Shown: positions 46,517 to 60,700, numbered from the stretch's first letter. The stretch: 64,000 nucleotides of DNA from Mycolicibacterium iranicum (GCF_001650495.1 NZ_LWCS01000076.1:1-64000); one strand, 5' to 3'. Numbers and translations: made by a program. The notes: generated by a model not told the origin, from the letters alone.

Positions 46517-47110
46517 TTAATCGGCGCTGGTCGACGCTGCCCTCGTGTTGGCAGCACGTTTGCCCCATTTCTGCAGGACACGGGTTGCAACGACCGCCAG
46601 AGCGACCGCGAAAACAAGCACAATCGTGAATGGCGTCCAGGGGAAATGAGACGTCGTCAACTCGGCGACGAATTGCTGCGACGACAGGACGGGATCACCC
46701 GTCTTCGCCTGGTCCTCGCCGGCCTCAAGCGTCACACGATCGAACTCCGGGCTGTAGGTACCGGCGAATCCCGGGCTCAGCGCCAGCACCGTCGCGCCGG
46801 GGTTGGCCTCCCCGACCTCGGACGCGATGTCACGCAGCGGGGTGTGGATCGGCGGATTGGCGCCGATGACGACGATCTTGAGATCGATGCCCTGGCCGGC
46901 GGCCTCCTCGACGACCTGACGCAGTTGCGACTGGACCTCCGGAGACGTTCCGACAGGCACGCTCACCCCGGTTTCGGCCACGTTTGCACGCACGATGTCC
47001 ATGCAGGCATCCGGAATCGGCTCGCCGGGCTTGACGTCGATGCCCACGGATTGACACAGCTGCACCGGGATATAGGTCGGTACGAACGGGACGAACTGCA
47101 GTCCAGACAC
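46517..47110 (-). CDS. Membrane-anchored conserved protein (Rv1476 type)
   Basis: A 197-residue protein with a globular extracytoplasmic domain, GIDLKIVVIGANPPIHTPLRD and ANPGATVLALSPGF, and one C-terminal helix (WTPFTIVLVFAVALAVVATRV) followed by a basic tail. In mycobacteria it always neighbours ripA; its function is not known to me. GTG 47110 is 6 bases after TACGGT (47122-47117), giving a leaderless start; the frame extends to 47182 but that part lacks conserved character. It is the first gene of the ripA run and diverges from acn. Confidence 0.8.
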   Translation of the reverse strand: MSGLQFVPFVPTYIPVQLCQSVGIDVKPGEPIPDACMDIVRANVAETGVSVPVGTSPEVQSQLRQVVEEAAGQGIDLKIVVIGANPPIHTPLRDIASEVGEANPGATVLALSPGFAGTYSPEFDRVTLEAGEDQAKTGDPVLSSQQFVAELTTSHFPWTPFTIVLVFAVALAVVATRVLQKWGKRAANTRAASTSAD

Positions 47111-47196
47111 ATCAGCACCGTACGCGACGGGTATCCGACACGGGTGGCAGCTCGCCGCCCCAGAGACAAGACTGGAAGTCACCCTGGGAGTTCTTA

Positions 47197-47212
47197 CAGG
47201 ACAAGCGTACTG
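47197..47212 (+). promoter_or_regulatory. AcnR operator in front of acn
   Basis: CAGGACAAGCGTACTG fits the CAGNAC-N3-cGTACTG motif reported for AcnR, the TetR-type aconitase repressor of Corynebacterium glutamicum, at every defined position. A -10-like TAAAGT (47214-47219) follows directly, so the bound repressor would cover the promoter. The AcnR-type gene lies just downstream of acn. Confidence 0.78.
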
Positions 47213-47273
47213 TTAAAGTTACAAATGCCGCGACACAGCCCGTCGCGGCGATGGTCTACAGCCGGGAGTTGAT

Positions 47274-50090
<2,817 letters not shown>

Positions 50091-50099
50091 CGGAGCATC

Positions 50100-50663
50100 A
50101 TGCCCCGGGTGACCGACGATCATCTGGCGGCGCGCCGTCGCCAAATCCTCGACGGTGCTCGTCGGTGTTTCGCACAGTACGGGTACGAGAGCGCGACCGT
50201 GCGACGGCTCGAGCAGACAATCGGGCTGTCGCGCGGCGCGATCTTTCACCATTTTCGCGACAAGGACACGCTGTTCTTCGAACTCGCCCGCGAGGACGCC
50301 GAACGCATGGCCGACGTCGCGGCACGCGAGGGTCTCATTCAGGTGATGCGCGACATGCTTGCTGCACCAGATCAATTCGACTGGCTGGCCACGAGGCTGG
50401 AGATCGCGCGCAAACTGCGCAACGATCCCGCGTTCAGCCGCGGCTGGGCGGAGCGCTCCGCCGAACTGTCCGCCGCGACCTCCGAGCGGCTGCGCCGTCA
50501 GAAGCAGGCGGGGCGCCTACGTGACGATGTCGACGACGACGTGCTGCGCACCTATCTTGAGCTGGTGCTGGACGGGTTGGTGGCCCGACTGGCCTCGGGC
50601 GACGATCCCGAAAAGCTCAGTGCTGTACTCGACCTCGTCGAGGCTTCGGTACGGCAGACCTAG
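50100..50663 (+). CDS. acnR: AcnR-type TetR repressor (Rv1474c type)
   Basis: A 187-residue TetR regulator with an N-terminal helix-turn-helix (ARRCFAQYGYESATVRRLEQ, GLSRGAIFHHFRDKDTLFF) and an alpha-helical sensor domain. In C. glutamicum AcnR represses aconitase and senses citrate; Rv1474c is described as iron-responsive at the acn promoter. It follows acn by 9 bases, and its likely operator is at 47197-47212. Its stop shares CTAG with the stop of the tiny HTH gene on the other strand. Confidence 0.9.
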   Translation: MPRVTDDHLAARRRQILDGARRCFAQYGYESATVRRLEQTIGLSRGAIFHHFRDKDTLFFELAREDAERMADVAAREGLIQVMRDMLAAPDQFDWLATRLEIARKLRNDPAFSRGWAERSAELSAATSERLRRQKQAGRLRDDVDDDVLRTYLELVLDGLVARLASGDDPEKLSAVLDLVEASVRQT

Positions 50664-50854
50664 GCGGAGCGCCTCCCGCGGTGGTTCGGCCCGCCGCGGC
50701 TGCGCATCGTCGCGCCCGATTCCCGCAGCATCGTGTGGATCGAACCGTAGGAGTGGCCTGTCGAGGCCACCAGTGCCCTGATGCTGGCACCGCCTTCGTA
50801 GGCGCTGCGCAGCTCGGTCAGCAACTGGTCTCTCGACTTGCCGTTGTTCTTCAT
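50660..50854 (-). CDS. Tiny helix-turn-helix protein (Rv1473A type)
   Basis: A 64-residue basic protein with a helix-turn-helix: RDQLLTELRSAYEGGASIRAL, STGHSYGSIHTMLRESG, ending in an Arg-rich tail. It resembles the small putative regulators annotated as Rv1473A in mycobacteria; the target is unknown. The ATG at 50854 is preceded by a weak purine-rich site. Its stop overlaps that of the AcnR-type gene by 4 bases. Confidence 0.8.
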   Translation of the reverse strand: MKNNGKSRDQLLTELRSAYEGGASIRALVASTGHSYGSIHTMLRESGATMRSRGGPNHRGRRSA

Positions 50855-50945
50855 GTGGGACGCCTCCCCGCAGGTGTTGCACGGATGTAGACGTCGGCAT
50901 ACCCAGCCGCCGGAGGGTTAACACAGCCGGCCAGCGAAAAAAGTC

Positions 50946-52574
<1,629 letters not shown>

Positions 52575-52673
52575 GCTGATGCTCCCGGTGACGAAAAGGT
52601 GGGCTTGGGCCCTCAAAGGCTAGTGCCCGCCACCCGTCCTGCGCCAACCGATGGCGCGGCAGCATATTCCGAG

Positions 52674-52692
52674 CGAGGTTAGCCTAAGCTAC
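52674..52692. promoter_or_regulatory. IdeR/DtxR-type iron box before the envelope-lipid cluster
   Basis: CGAGGTTAGCCTAAGCTAC matches 15 of 19 positions of the IdeR consensus TTAGGTTAGSCTAACCTAA. It contains a -10-like TAAGCT (52685-52690), so an iron-loaded repressor would cover the promoter of the gene starting at 52731. A match this good is expected less than once by chance in a window of this size, by my rough estimate. It could also act on the ABC-F gene 100 bases away. Confidence 0.55.
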
Positions 52693-52730
52693 TTCGGACG
52701 TCAGGTGGCAAGAGGTGGTGAGAGGTAGAG

Positions 52731-54413
52731 GTGATCGAGTCGTCCATTCCGGCGATCCTGCGGGAGCGCGCCAGCCTGCAACCGCACGATGCCGCGTTCA
52801 CATATGTCGACTACGACACGGACGCCGCAGGCGCGCACGAGGCATTGACCTGGTCTGAGCTCTACCGGCGCGTGGTCAACCTCGCAGACGAACTGCGGGG
52901 CCAGGCGGACCGGGGCGACCGGGTGCTGATCCTGGCCCCGCAGGGCATGGAGTACGTCGTCGGCTATCTCGGGTCGCTGGAGGCGAACCTGATCGCGGTG
53001 CCGTTGGCGGCACCGATGCACCCCTCCGGGGACGAACGGATCAGAGCCGTCCTCGACGACGCCGCACCCGCGGTGATCCTCACCACATCGGCGCTCGTCG
53101 ACGATGCGGTGCGGTGTGTCGGCGACCGTCACACCCCGCCGGCCATCGTTGCGATCGACCGCCTCGACCTCAACACCCGGCGCCGCCCACACCGCAGGCG
53201 CGAGGAGCGCCCCGACGTGGCCTATCTGCAGTACACCTCGGGCTCGACGCGGACCCCGGCGGGCGTGATGGTGTCGCACCGCAACCTGTCCGCGAATTTC
53301 GAACAGATGACAGCCAACTTCTTCGCCGAACACGGCAAGGTCGCTCCCCCAGGCACCACCGTCGTGTCGTGGCTGCCCTTCTATCACGACATGGGTCTGC
53401 TGCTCGGGATCTGCACGCCGATCCTGGGCGGCTGGAGGACAGTGTTCACCAGCCCCGTGGCGTTCCTGACGAAGCCGGCCCGCTGGATGCAGCTGCTGGG
53501 CGGCCACGAACGGGGCCTGACCGCGGCGCCGAATTTCGCCTTCGACCTCGCCGCAGCTCGGACCGCCGACGCGGACATGGCCGGTGCCGACCTCGGGAAC
53601 GTCCTGGCGATCATGAGTGGGGCCGAACGTGTGCAGCCGGGGACCGTCGACAGGTTCGCGAAGCGCTTCGCGCCGTTCCACCTGTCGGACAGCGTGATCC
53701 GGCCCTCGTACGGTCTGGCCGAGGCCACCCTCTACGTGGCTACCCGCTTACCGGGCGCCGCACCGACGGTCGTCCCCTTCGACGCCGAGAAGCTGTCGCA
53801 GGGTGTGGCCGAACGCGGCTCATCAGGAACACCGCTCATCAGCTACGGGGCCCCTGTCTCCCCCACGGTGCGCATCGTCGATCCGGAATCCCGGCGCGAG
53901 GTCGATCCGGGCAGGATCGGCGAGATCTGGACCCGCGGCGAGAACGTGTGCCAGGGCTACTGGAACAAGCCCGCCGAAACCGCCTACACCTTCGGTGCCA
54001 CGCTCGACGGTGAACCCGACCAGAAATGGTTGCGGACCGGCGATCTCGGCTTTCTTTCCGACGGCGATCTGTTCATCGTCGGGCGGCTCAAGGACCTGTT
54101 GATCGTGCGGGGCCGCAACCACTATCCCGACGACATCGAAGCCACCGTCAGCGCCATCTCCGGGGGACGCAGCGCGGCGATCTCCGTCGACCAGGACGGC
54201 ACGGAACAACTGGTGGTCGTCGCCGAAGCCAAGACCGACCGGGACATCGTCCACGATGTGACGGCCGCCGTGGCCAATGCCCACGGCCTCACCCTCACCG
54301 ATCTTGTGCTCGTGAGGCGGGGCTCACTCCCGATCACCACGAGCGGAAAGATTCGCAGACAGAAGTGCGTCGAGCAGTATCTCGACGCCTCGCTCGCCCG
54401 CCTCGACGCCTGA
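52731..54413 (+). CDS. Fatty-acyl-AMP ligase (FadD24/25/26 type)
   Basis: A 560-residue adenylate-forming enzyme of the FAAL group, which activates fatty acids as acyl-AMP and loads them on a polyketide synthase or carrier protein. The core motifs are LQYTSGSTRTPAGVMVSHRN (residues 166-185), WLPFYHDMGLL, YGLAEATL, LRTGDLGF and the catalytic-Lys motif ITTSGKIRRQKC near the C-terminus. NFAFDLAAARTADADM is in FAAL rather than CoA-ligase style. GTG 52731 follows GAGAGGTAGAG. It leads a five-gene run with a glycosyltransferase and an ABC exporter. Which lipid it serves is unknown; no polyketide synthase lies in the window. Confidence 0.92.
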   Translation: MIESSIPAILRERASLQPHDAAFTYVDYDTDAAGAHEALTWSELYRRVVNLADELRGQADRGDRVLILAPQGMEYVVGYLGSLEANLIAVPLAAPMHPSGDERIRAVLDDAAPAVILTTSALVDDAVRCVGDRHTPPAIVAIDRLDLNTRRRPHRRREERPDVAYLQYTSGSTRTPAGVMVSHRNLSANFEQMTANFFAEHGKVAPPGTTVVSWLPFYHDMGLLLGICTPILGGWRTVFTSPVAFLTKPARWMQLLGGHERGLTAAPNFAFDLAAARTADADMAGADLGNVLAIMSGAERVQPGTVDRFAKRFAPFHLSDSVIRPSYGLAEATLYVATRLPGAAPTVVPFDAEKLSQGVAERGSSGTPLISYGAPVSPTVRIVDPESRREVDPGRIGEIWTRGENVCQGYWNKPAETAYTFGATLDGEPDQKWLRTGDLGFLSDGDLFIVGRLKDLLIVRGRNHYPDDIEATVSAISGGRSAAISVDQDGTEQLVVVAEAKTDRDIVHDVTAAVANAHGLTLTDLVLVRRGSLPITTSGKIRRQKCVEQYLDASLARLDA

Positions 54414-54420
54414 GCCCGCG

Positions 54421-55140
54421 ATGCTGTCCTTCATCATTCCCACGCTGAACGAGCACCAGACGATCGAGCGGACGCTGCGGTGTCTGAGTGCCTACTCGGG
54501 AGATCACGAAATCATCGTCTCCGACGGGAACAGCAGCGATGGCACGGTTGACATCTGCCGCAGGTTCACCGACCGGATCATCGTGCACGATCAGCCACGC
54601 AGGCAGACGATCGCCGAGGCCCGCAACGTCGGAGCGGCCAGGGCCGGCGGTGACTACCTCGTCTTCGTCGACGCCGACGTGCTGGTGCCCGACATCGACA
54701 CATTCTTCCGATACGCGCACGATGCCTTCGAGGCCGACAACAGGGTGGTCGCGTTAACAGGTAAGTACCGCGTCAACCCCGAAACCGCGACGGCCGCAGA
54801 CAAATACGTGTTCACGATGCTCGGCCTGCAGTTCTGGCTGCAGAACAATCTGCTGGGCATCGGCGGTTCGGGCGGGGAGTTCCAGATGATCGACGTCGAG
54901 GCTTTCCGGAGAGTCGGCGGCTTCGACGAGTCGCTGACCGCCGCCGAGGACATGGACCTGTTCCGCAGGCTGTCCCGGATCGGGCGCACCCGATTCGAGA
55001 GCCGCCTGACGGTGTATCACTCCGGCCGCCGGGCACACGCCCTCGGCTGGCGCACCGTGTTGTGGCAGTGGTTTTCGAACTCGGTGTCGGTGTTCGCATT
55101 CCGCCGCTCGGCCAGCAAGGAGTGGACGGTGATCCGGTGA
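54421..55140 (+). CDS. Family 2 glycosyltransferase
   Basis: A 239-residue GT-A fold glycosyltransferase. It has LSFIIPTLNEHQTIERTLR, the nucleotide-binding VSDGNSSDGT and the metal-binding VFVDADVLVPD near residue 80, then NLLGIGGSGGEFQMID and FDESLTAAEDMDLFRRL. The likely donor is a nucleotide or polyprenyl-phosphate sugar. It starts 7 bases after the FAAL gene and overlaps the next ABC gene by 3 bases, so it belongs to the same operon. It recalls Rv1520 of M. tuberculosis, which also neighbours a fadD gene. Confidence 0.88.
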   Translation: MLSFIIPTLNEHQTIERTLRCLSAYSGDHEIIVSDGNSSDGTVDICRRFTDRIIVHDQPRRQTIAEARNVGAARAGGDYLVFVDADVLVPDIDTFFRYAHDAFEADNRVVALTGKYRVNPETATAADKYVFTMLGLQFWLQNNLLGIGGSGGEFQMIDVEAFRRVGGFDESLTAAEDMDLFRRLSRIGRTRFESRLTVYHSGRRAHALGWRTVLWQWFSNSVSVFAFRRSASKEWTVIR

Positions 55141-56069
55141 TCGAGGTGACCGGACTGTCCAAGGCCTACGGCGGCGGGGTCCGCGCTCTCACGGATGTCA
55201 GCTTCGCGGTGCCGACAGGCTCGGTGCTGGCACTCCTCGGGCACAACGGCGCCGGCAAAACCTCTACGGTGCAGATCCTGTCGACGCTGATACCCCCGAC
55301 CTCGGGGCGGGTAGTGGTCGCCGGCTACGACGTCGTCGAGCAGGCCGACGAGGTGCGCAGCAGCATCGGCGTCACAGGCCAGAGCGCCTGTCTCGACGAG
55401 CTTCTCACCGGGCGGGAGAACCTGGTGCTGTTCGGCAGGCTGCGCGGCATGCGGCGCAAGGCCGCCCGGCAGCGGGCCGACGAGCTGATCGAGCAGTTCG
55501 AACTGAGGCACGCCGCGAACCGTCCCGTGCAGACGTACTCGGGCGGCATGCGGCGGCGGGTCGACATCGCCATCGGGCTCGTCACCACGCCGAAGGTGCT
55601 GTTCCTGGATGAGCCCACGACGGGTCTGGATCCTCGAAGCAGACTTCAGGTGTGGGAGCTCGTATCGTCGCTGGCCGCTCAGGGTGTCACCGTGCTACTC
55701 ACCACGCAGTATCTGGAGGAGGCTGACGTACTGAGCAATTCGGTCGTCATCCTCAACGCCGGGCGGGTGGTGGCCAGCGGGACCGCGAAGGCACTCAAGG
55801 CGCAGACCGGCGCCACCTACTGTCAGGTCACGCTCGTCCACCCTGCCGACATCGCCAGGGTGTCGGCTGCGCTGGCCGAGATCGCCGACGTCGACGCCGA
55901 CGAGAACAGCAATACGGTGTCGGTCCGGGCGGTCGACGGGGTCGGGACGCTGAGCGAGGTGGTGCGCAGGACGGATCAGCTCGGGGTCGACCTCATCGAC
56001 ATCACGCTGCGCAGGCCCACGCTCGACGAGGTGTTCCTCAACCTGACCCAGGCAGCGCTGGCACCGTGA
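55137..56069 (+). CDS. DrrA-type ABC transporter ATP-binding protein
   Basis: A 310-residue ATPase of the DrrA (daunorubicin-resistance, PDIM-export) type. Walker A is GHNGAGKTSTV near residue 36, the signature is YSGGMRRRVDIAI and Walker B is LFLDEPTTGLD; the C-terminal 80 residues form the DrrA-specific domain ending RPTLDEVFLNLTQ. GTG 55137 overlaps the glycosyltransferase stop as GTGA; the frame is open to 55062. Two permease genes follow with 4-base overlaps, so the three make one exporter. Confidence 0.92.
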   Translation: MIEVTGLSKAYGGGVRALTDVSFAVPTGSVLALLGHNGAGKTSTVQILSTLIPPTSGRVVVAGYDVVEQADEVRSSIGVTGQSACLDELLTGRENLVLFGRLRGMRRKAARQRADELIEQFELRHAANRPVQTYSGGMRRRVDIAIGLVTTPKVLFLDEPTTGLDPRSRLQVWELVSSLAAQGVTVLLTTQYLEEADVLSNSVVILNAGRVVASGTAKALKAQTGATYCQVTLVHPADIARVSAALAEIADVDADENSNTVSVRAVDGVGTLSEVVRRTDQLGVDLIDITLRRPTLDEVFLNLTQAALAP

Positions 56070-56806
56070 GCTCTCTTGCCGCGCTGACCGAACGGATGGT
56101 GCACGTCGCGCTGCGCGACTTCGATCTGGTCCTGGCCGTGGTCGCCCCGGTCGGGACTCTGCTGGGCCTGAATTTCGCACTCCGGCACGTGATCGACACC
56201 GGGGACATGAGCTACGCCGACTATCTGCTTCCGGGTGTCATCGTGCAGGCGATGCTGCTCGGTGCGGTGACGACGGCGGACCGCGCCGGCTGGGAAAGGG
56301 CCAGCGGGTTCGCGGTGCGACTGCGAACGCAACCCATTTCGCTGCTGGCCCCGATGGCGGCGCGAATCCTGTACTGCCTGCTGCGCGGATTGCTGGCCAC
56401 GGCGGCCGCGCTGGCGACCGCGTATCTTCTCGGCTTCCGGATGTCGGGTGGATTGCTGAGCGCCGCAGCATTTCTCATCGTGCCGCTGTTGTTGACGGTG
56501 GCACTGTCACTCGGCGCCGATGCGACGGGCACATGGGTCGGCAGGGTGGGCGCCGGTCAGCTCCTCATGGTTCCGCAGCTCGTGCTGATTCTCGTCTCGA
56601 CGTCTCTGGCGCCGGCGGAGTCGTTCCCCGGCTGGGTGCAGCCGTTCGTGACGCACCAGCCGGTTTCGCAGATCACCGACACACTGCGCAATCTCGCGGT
56701 CGGGCAGGCGGCCGGCAGCGAAGTGGTGATCACCGTGGCCTGGTGCGTCGGTCTGCTCGTCGCGTTCGGGGCGATTGCGGTGCGGATGCAGAGACGGGCG
56801 CGATGA
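56066..56806 (+). CDS. DrrB-type ABC-2 permease
   Basis: A 246-residue ABC-2 permease with six helices. It has the family pattern of a cytoplasmic N-terminal helix (MVHVALRDFDLVLAVVAPVGTLLG), YADYLLPGVIVQAML and a late segment VSTSLAPAESFPGWVQPFVTHQPVSQITDTLR. It begins at GTG 56066 within the DrrA-type stop and overlaps the next permease as ATGA. Probably carries a lipid outward together with the other permease. Confidence 0.88.
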   Translation: MSSLAALTERMVHVALRDFDLVLAVVAPVGTLLGLNFALRHVIDTGDMSYADYLLPGVIVQAMLLGAVTTADRAGWERASGFAVRLRTQPISLLAPMAARILYCLLRGLLATAAALATAYLLGFRMSGGLLSAAAFLIVPLLLTVALSLGADATGTWVGRVGAGQLLMVPQLVLILVSTSLAPAESFPGWVQPFVTHQPVSQITDTLRNLAVGQAAGSEVVITVAWCVGLLVAFGAIAVRMQRRAR

Positions 56807-57582
56807 CGACAGGTCCATTCACAACGACGGCGATCCTCGCCGAACGCATGGTGACGCACTGGCGCAGGAACCCGGTGATCCCCATGCAGTCTTTGTTGCT
56901 GCCTACGCTGCTGCTGCTGACCTATCATCTCGTGGTCAGCAAGTCGATGGTGCAACTCACCGGCACCCACAACCTGAGCGCGCTGGTGCCGATGTGCACC
57001 GTGGCGGGCGCCATGATGGGGGCGGTCGGCGCGGGCTTTCAGCTGCCCACCGAACGCGACAGCGGCCTGCTCAGCCGGTTCTGGGTGCAACCGGTGCAGC
57101 GGTACACCTTCCTCGCAGGAACCCTTGCCGCAGAGGGGGTCAGAACCCTCGGGGCCGGGATCATCATCGTGTGCGTCGGCATGGGGTTGGGGCTCCGGTT
57201 CGAAGGTCATCCGCTGGCCGTGGTGCCCTTCCTGCTCATTCCCGTCCTGGTCGTCGTCGTCTTCGCGACCATCGTCGCCTCGGTCGCGGTCACCCGGCAG
57301 AGCACCGCGCTGCTGACAGTGCTCGGCGGCGCCGCCATCGGACTGTCGTTCTGCACCGGCGGCTTTGCACCCGTAGAGCTGTTCCCGTCCTGGCTGCAGC
57401 CGCTGATCCGGCTGCAACCGCTGACACCGGTGGTGGAATCGATGCGCGCACTCGCCGACGGCGACGCCGCAGCGCCCGCGATGTTCACCGGCGGCATCTG
57501 GCTCGTCGCGCTTCTCGCCGTTTTCGGCCCGTTGGCGGCACGGGGTTATCGCCGTGCCGCCCAATCGGGAGGCGCCGGCTGA
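56803..57582 (+). CDS. DrrC-type ABC-2 permease
   Basis: A 259-residue ABC-2 permease related to the preceding gene, with MVTHWRRNPVIPMQSLLLPTL, MCTVAGAMMGAVGAGFQLPTE and a CTGGFAPVELFPSWLQPLI segment. ATG 56803 overlaps the previous stop. It ends the plus-strand run FAAL-GT-DrrA-DrrB-DrrC, which closely resembles the DrrABC arrangement that exports PDIM in M. tuberculosis. The frame is open to 56533 but that part is not membrane-like. Confidence 0.88.
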   Translation: MTTGPFTTTAILAERMVTHWRRNPVIPMQSLLLPTLLLLTYHLVVSKSMVQLTGTHNLSALVPMCTVAGAMMGAVGAGFQLPTERDSGLLSRFWVQPVQRYTFLAGTLAAEGVRTLGAGIIIVCVGMGLGLRFEGHPLAVVPFLLIPVLVVVVFATIVASVAVTRQSTALLTVLGGAAIGLSFCTGGFAPVELFPSWLQPLIRLQPLTPVVESMRALADGDAAAPAMFTGGIWLVALLAVFGPLAARGYRRAAQSGGAG

Positions 57583-57636
57583 CCGCGGCCTGATTCATTG
57601 CCTCGGCGTTCGTCGTCGATGCGGTGCGTGCGGGCA

Positions 57637-57768
57637 TCAGCGCGGGTGATCGGCCGGGGTGCGAGCCGCGGACACCGCCGCGACAATCTCTTCGAACACG
57701 CTTTCGAGTGTATCCGGCCACATCTGCCCCGCCCAGGTCCAATCGTCGGGCTGTGGACCAACTCGCAT
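57637..57768 (-). CDS. Possible small protein or remnant after mmpL
   Basis: An ORF of 43 codons on the minus strand, starting 10 bases after the mmpL stop, MRVGPQPDDWTWAGQMWPD through VFEEIVAAVSAARTP. About three quarters of its third codon positions are G or C, less than the neighbours but above random. It is Trp-rich and ends cleanly at 57637. I do not recognise it. It may be a real small gene translated after mmpL or a fragment of a lost gene. The rest of 57583-57778 shows no gene and no clear terminator. Confidence 0.3.
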   Translation of the reverse strand: MRVGPQPDDWTWAGQMWPDTLESVFEEIVAAVSAARTPADHPR

Positions 57769-57778
57769 CTGCGGACAA

Positions 57779-60700
57779 CTACCGACCACCCCAGGCGTCC
57801 GACACCCTGCTCGCCGCGTGTATTGCCGCCGCGAATTCGCAATGCTGCCAGCAGTCGTCGTCGTCCATGTCGCCTCGCTGATCAGTCCGCGGTGCAACCA
57901 CTTTGACCTGAGGTGTCTTCGGGGCCGCCCGCGGCCCCTTGGACGGCCACCAGTTCTTGTCGCCGATCAGCACGCACGCCGCGGGAACGGTGACGGTCCG
58001 CACGACGAACGTGTCCAGCAGCAGTCCGACCCCGATCACGAAACCCATCTGCACGATCGTGCTGATACTGCTCACCGTGAGCGCGAGCATCGACGCTGCG
58101 AAGATCAGCCCCGCCGACGTGATGACCCCGCCCGTCGCGCTCACCGTCCGAATCACGCCGGTGCGCACGCCTTTCGCCGACTCGTCCCGAATACGAGAGA
58201 TCAGCAGCAGGTTGTAGTCCGCCCCCACCGCCACCAGCACCAGGAATGCGAGACCCGGCACGCTCCAATGCAATTCCTCACCGAGGACGAACTGGAAGAG
58301 GATGACGCCGATACCGAGCGCCGAGCCATAGGACAGAATCACCGTCGCCACCAGATAGAGCGGGGCGACGATGGCTCGCAACAGGAACGCCAGGATCACG
58401 AACACCACGATCAGCGTCGAGATCATGATGAACCGGCTGTCGCCGCTGTAGTAGTGGCGGATGTCGCCGTTGACCGCGGAGAAACCGACCATCGATATCT
58501 CGGCGTTAGCCAGAGTCGTGTTCGGGCGCGCACTTTCGGCAGCGGCGATGATGTCGCCCACCTGATCCATCGCGTCCCGCCCGAACGGATTCAGCGCGGT
58601 CTGCACGAGGTATCGGACGGTGCGGCCATCCTCGGACACGAACAGTTTCGCGGCCTTCTCGAACTCCTGCTGGGTCAACACCTCTGGCGGGATGTAGAAG
58701 CCCGACATCGGAGGTTCTGCCGCGTCGGTCCGCATCGCCAGCAGGAAGGACGAGGCCTGGTTCAGACCGCCCCCCAGCTGACGGGTCTGGTCCACGAGCA
58801 GTTGAACACCCTCGGCGAGCCTTCGGCTCGAATCAGCAAGAGTGTTGGCGCCGTCGAGCATCGTGTCGAGTTGCTTCTGCACTCCGCCAGGCTCGCCGAT
58901 ACCCAGATCACGTGCGGCTTGCGTTGCCGCGGTGAGATTCTGCCCGATACCGCGCAGCGCCTCCGACACCGAGTCCGTGCCGTCGGTGCTCTGCAGCTGC
59001 CGGGACAGCTCGGTGATGCGGGTGAGGGCGACGTCGTCCCGCGAGGCTGCTATCCGCTGCAGCTCGGCCCGCGCCCTGACACACGCCGAGTCCAGGTTGC
59101 ACGTCAGGCTCGTGTTGAGTCCGTTGACGACGGGGGTCGCCCAGACGTAGAAGTCGTTGACCCTCTTGATGTTCTCGCTGAGGGAATCACCGAGGGAACG
59201 CATGTTGTCCACCAGGGTCGCGGTCTTGTCGATCTCGTCGAGCGTCTTCGTGCCACCGAAGCGCGTCGACATGTCATCGAGCGCCCCCGCCAGTCCACGC
59301 ACACTGCCAAGGGCACCGACCACTCCGTTGCGGATCTCGTTCAGCACGTCGGCGAGTTGTCCGGCACCGTCGCTGAGGGTGTCGAGATTGCCGTCATTGT
59401 CGTTGATCAACGTCGACGCCTCGCGGAGTTTACCGCCGACCTCGCCCGCCTGATAGGTGGCGCGTGCCTGTTCGAGCGTCTCCCCCGACGGTCGCGTGAT
59501 GCCGCGCACCATGTCGATGTCGGGCACCTGCGCGATACGCCCGGCCATCTGCTCCAGATCGGCCAACGCCTTCGGCGTCCGCAGGTCCTGATCCGGCGAA
59601 TGGACCGTGACGAACTGCTGCAGGGTCGTACTGATCGGGAAGTGGCGGTTCATCACCTCGTACCCGACGTTGCTCTGCGCATCGTCGGGCAGAGACTGAC
59701 GATCGTCGAAGTTGTAGTTCATGAACAGCACGCACGAAGCCAGGCCCCCCAGCACGAGGAGGCTCGCCATGAGGTGGGCCACCGGCTTGCGCACGATGTT
59801 GACGCCGGAGCGACGCCAGAATTGGCGCGTGAGTTCCTGTTTCCTCGGCTTGATCCACCCGCGCCGGCCGGTCAGCACGATGAAGGCGGGCAACAACGTG
59901 ATCGAGGCGAGGAAGCCGATCGCAATCGTGATCGCCAGTGCCGGACCGATAGTCGAGAACACCCCGAGTGTGGCAAAAGACAGTGCCAGGAACGTCAGTG
60001 CCACGGTGCCTGCCGATCCGGCGATCACCTCGCCGATCGAGCGCAGCGCCTCGACGAGCGCATCGTCGGAGCCCAAGCCGGATCGCACGAGTTCCTGATA
60101 GCGACTGAAAAGGAAGACCGCATAGTCGATCCCGGCACCCATCATCATCCCCGTCATCAGCACCATGGTCTGCGGTCCGAGTCCTAGACCCATCTCACCC
60201 AGGGCCGCCACCACCTGTTGCGCAATACCCAGCGAGATGCCGATGGTGAGCAGCGGGATGATCATCGCCACCAGGTTCCGGTAGACCACGATGAGGATGA
60301 GCAGCACGGTGATCACCGTCGAGATCTCGATGATCAGCTGATCGCGCGCACCGATCGCATTGATGTCCTCGAACGTGGCTGCAGCGCCGACGAGGTTGGC
60401 CGTGAGCGCGGTGTCCGCGGTCGCGTCTTCGACCAACGCTGCGACGTGCCGGTAGGCCTCCTGCCCGCTCGGAGCGCCCATGTCACCGGTCATGCTGACA
60501 GGCAGGTTCCATGCCTTGCCGTCTTCGCTCGACATCACCTGCCGCAGTTCCGGTGTGGAGAGGAAATCCTGCACCGACTTGACGTGGGCTGTGTGGGCTT
60601 TGAGATCGTCCACGACGGTCCGATACACGACTTCGTCGGCCGGGGTCAACCCGTTCTCGTTGCTGAGGATGACGACCGCAATGTTGCCCGAGCCTGCCTC

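Noticed and set aside
57659..60187. An 842-codon plus-strand frame opposite mmpL
   Set aside because: Arg/His-rich shadow translation of the mmpL gene with no family features or ribosome site.
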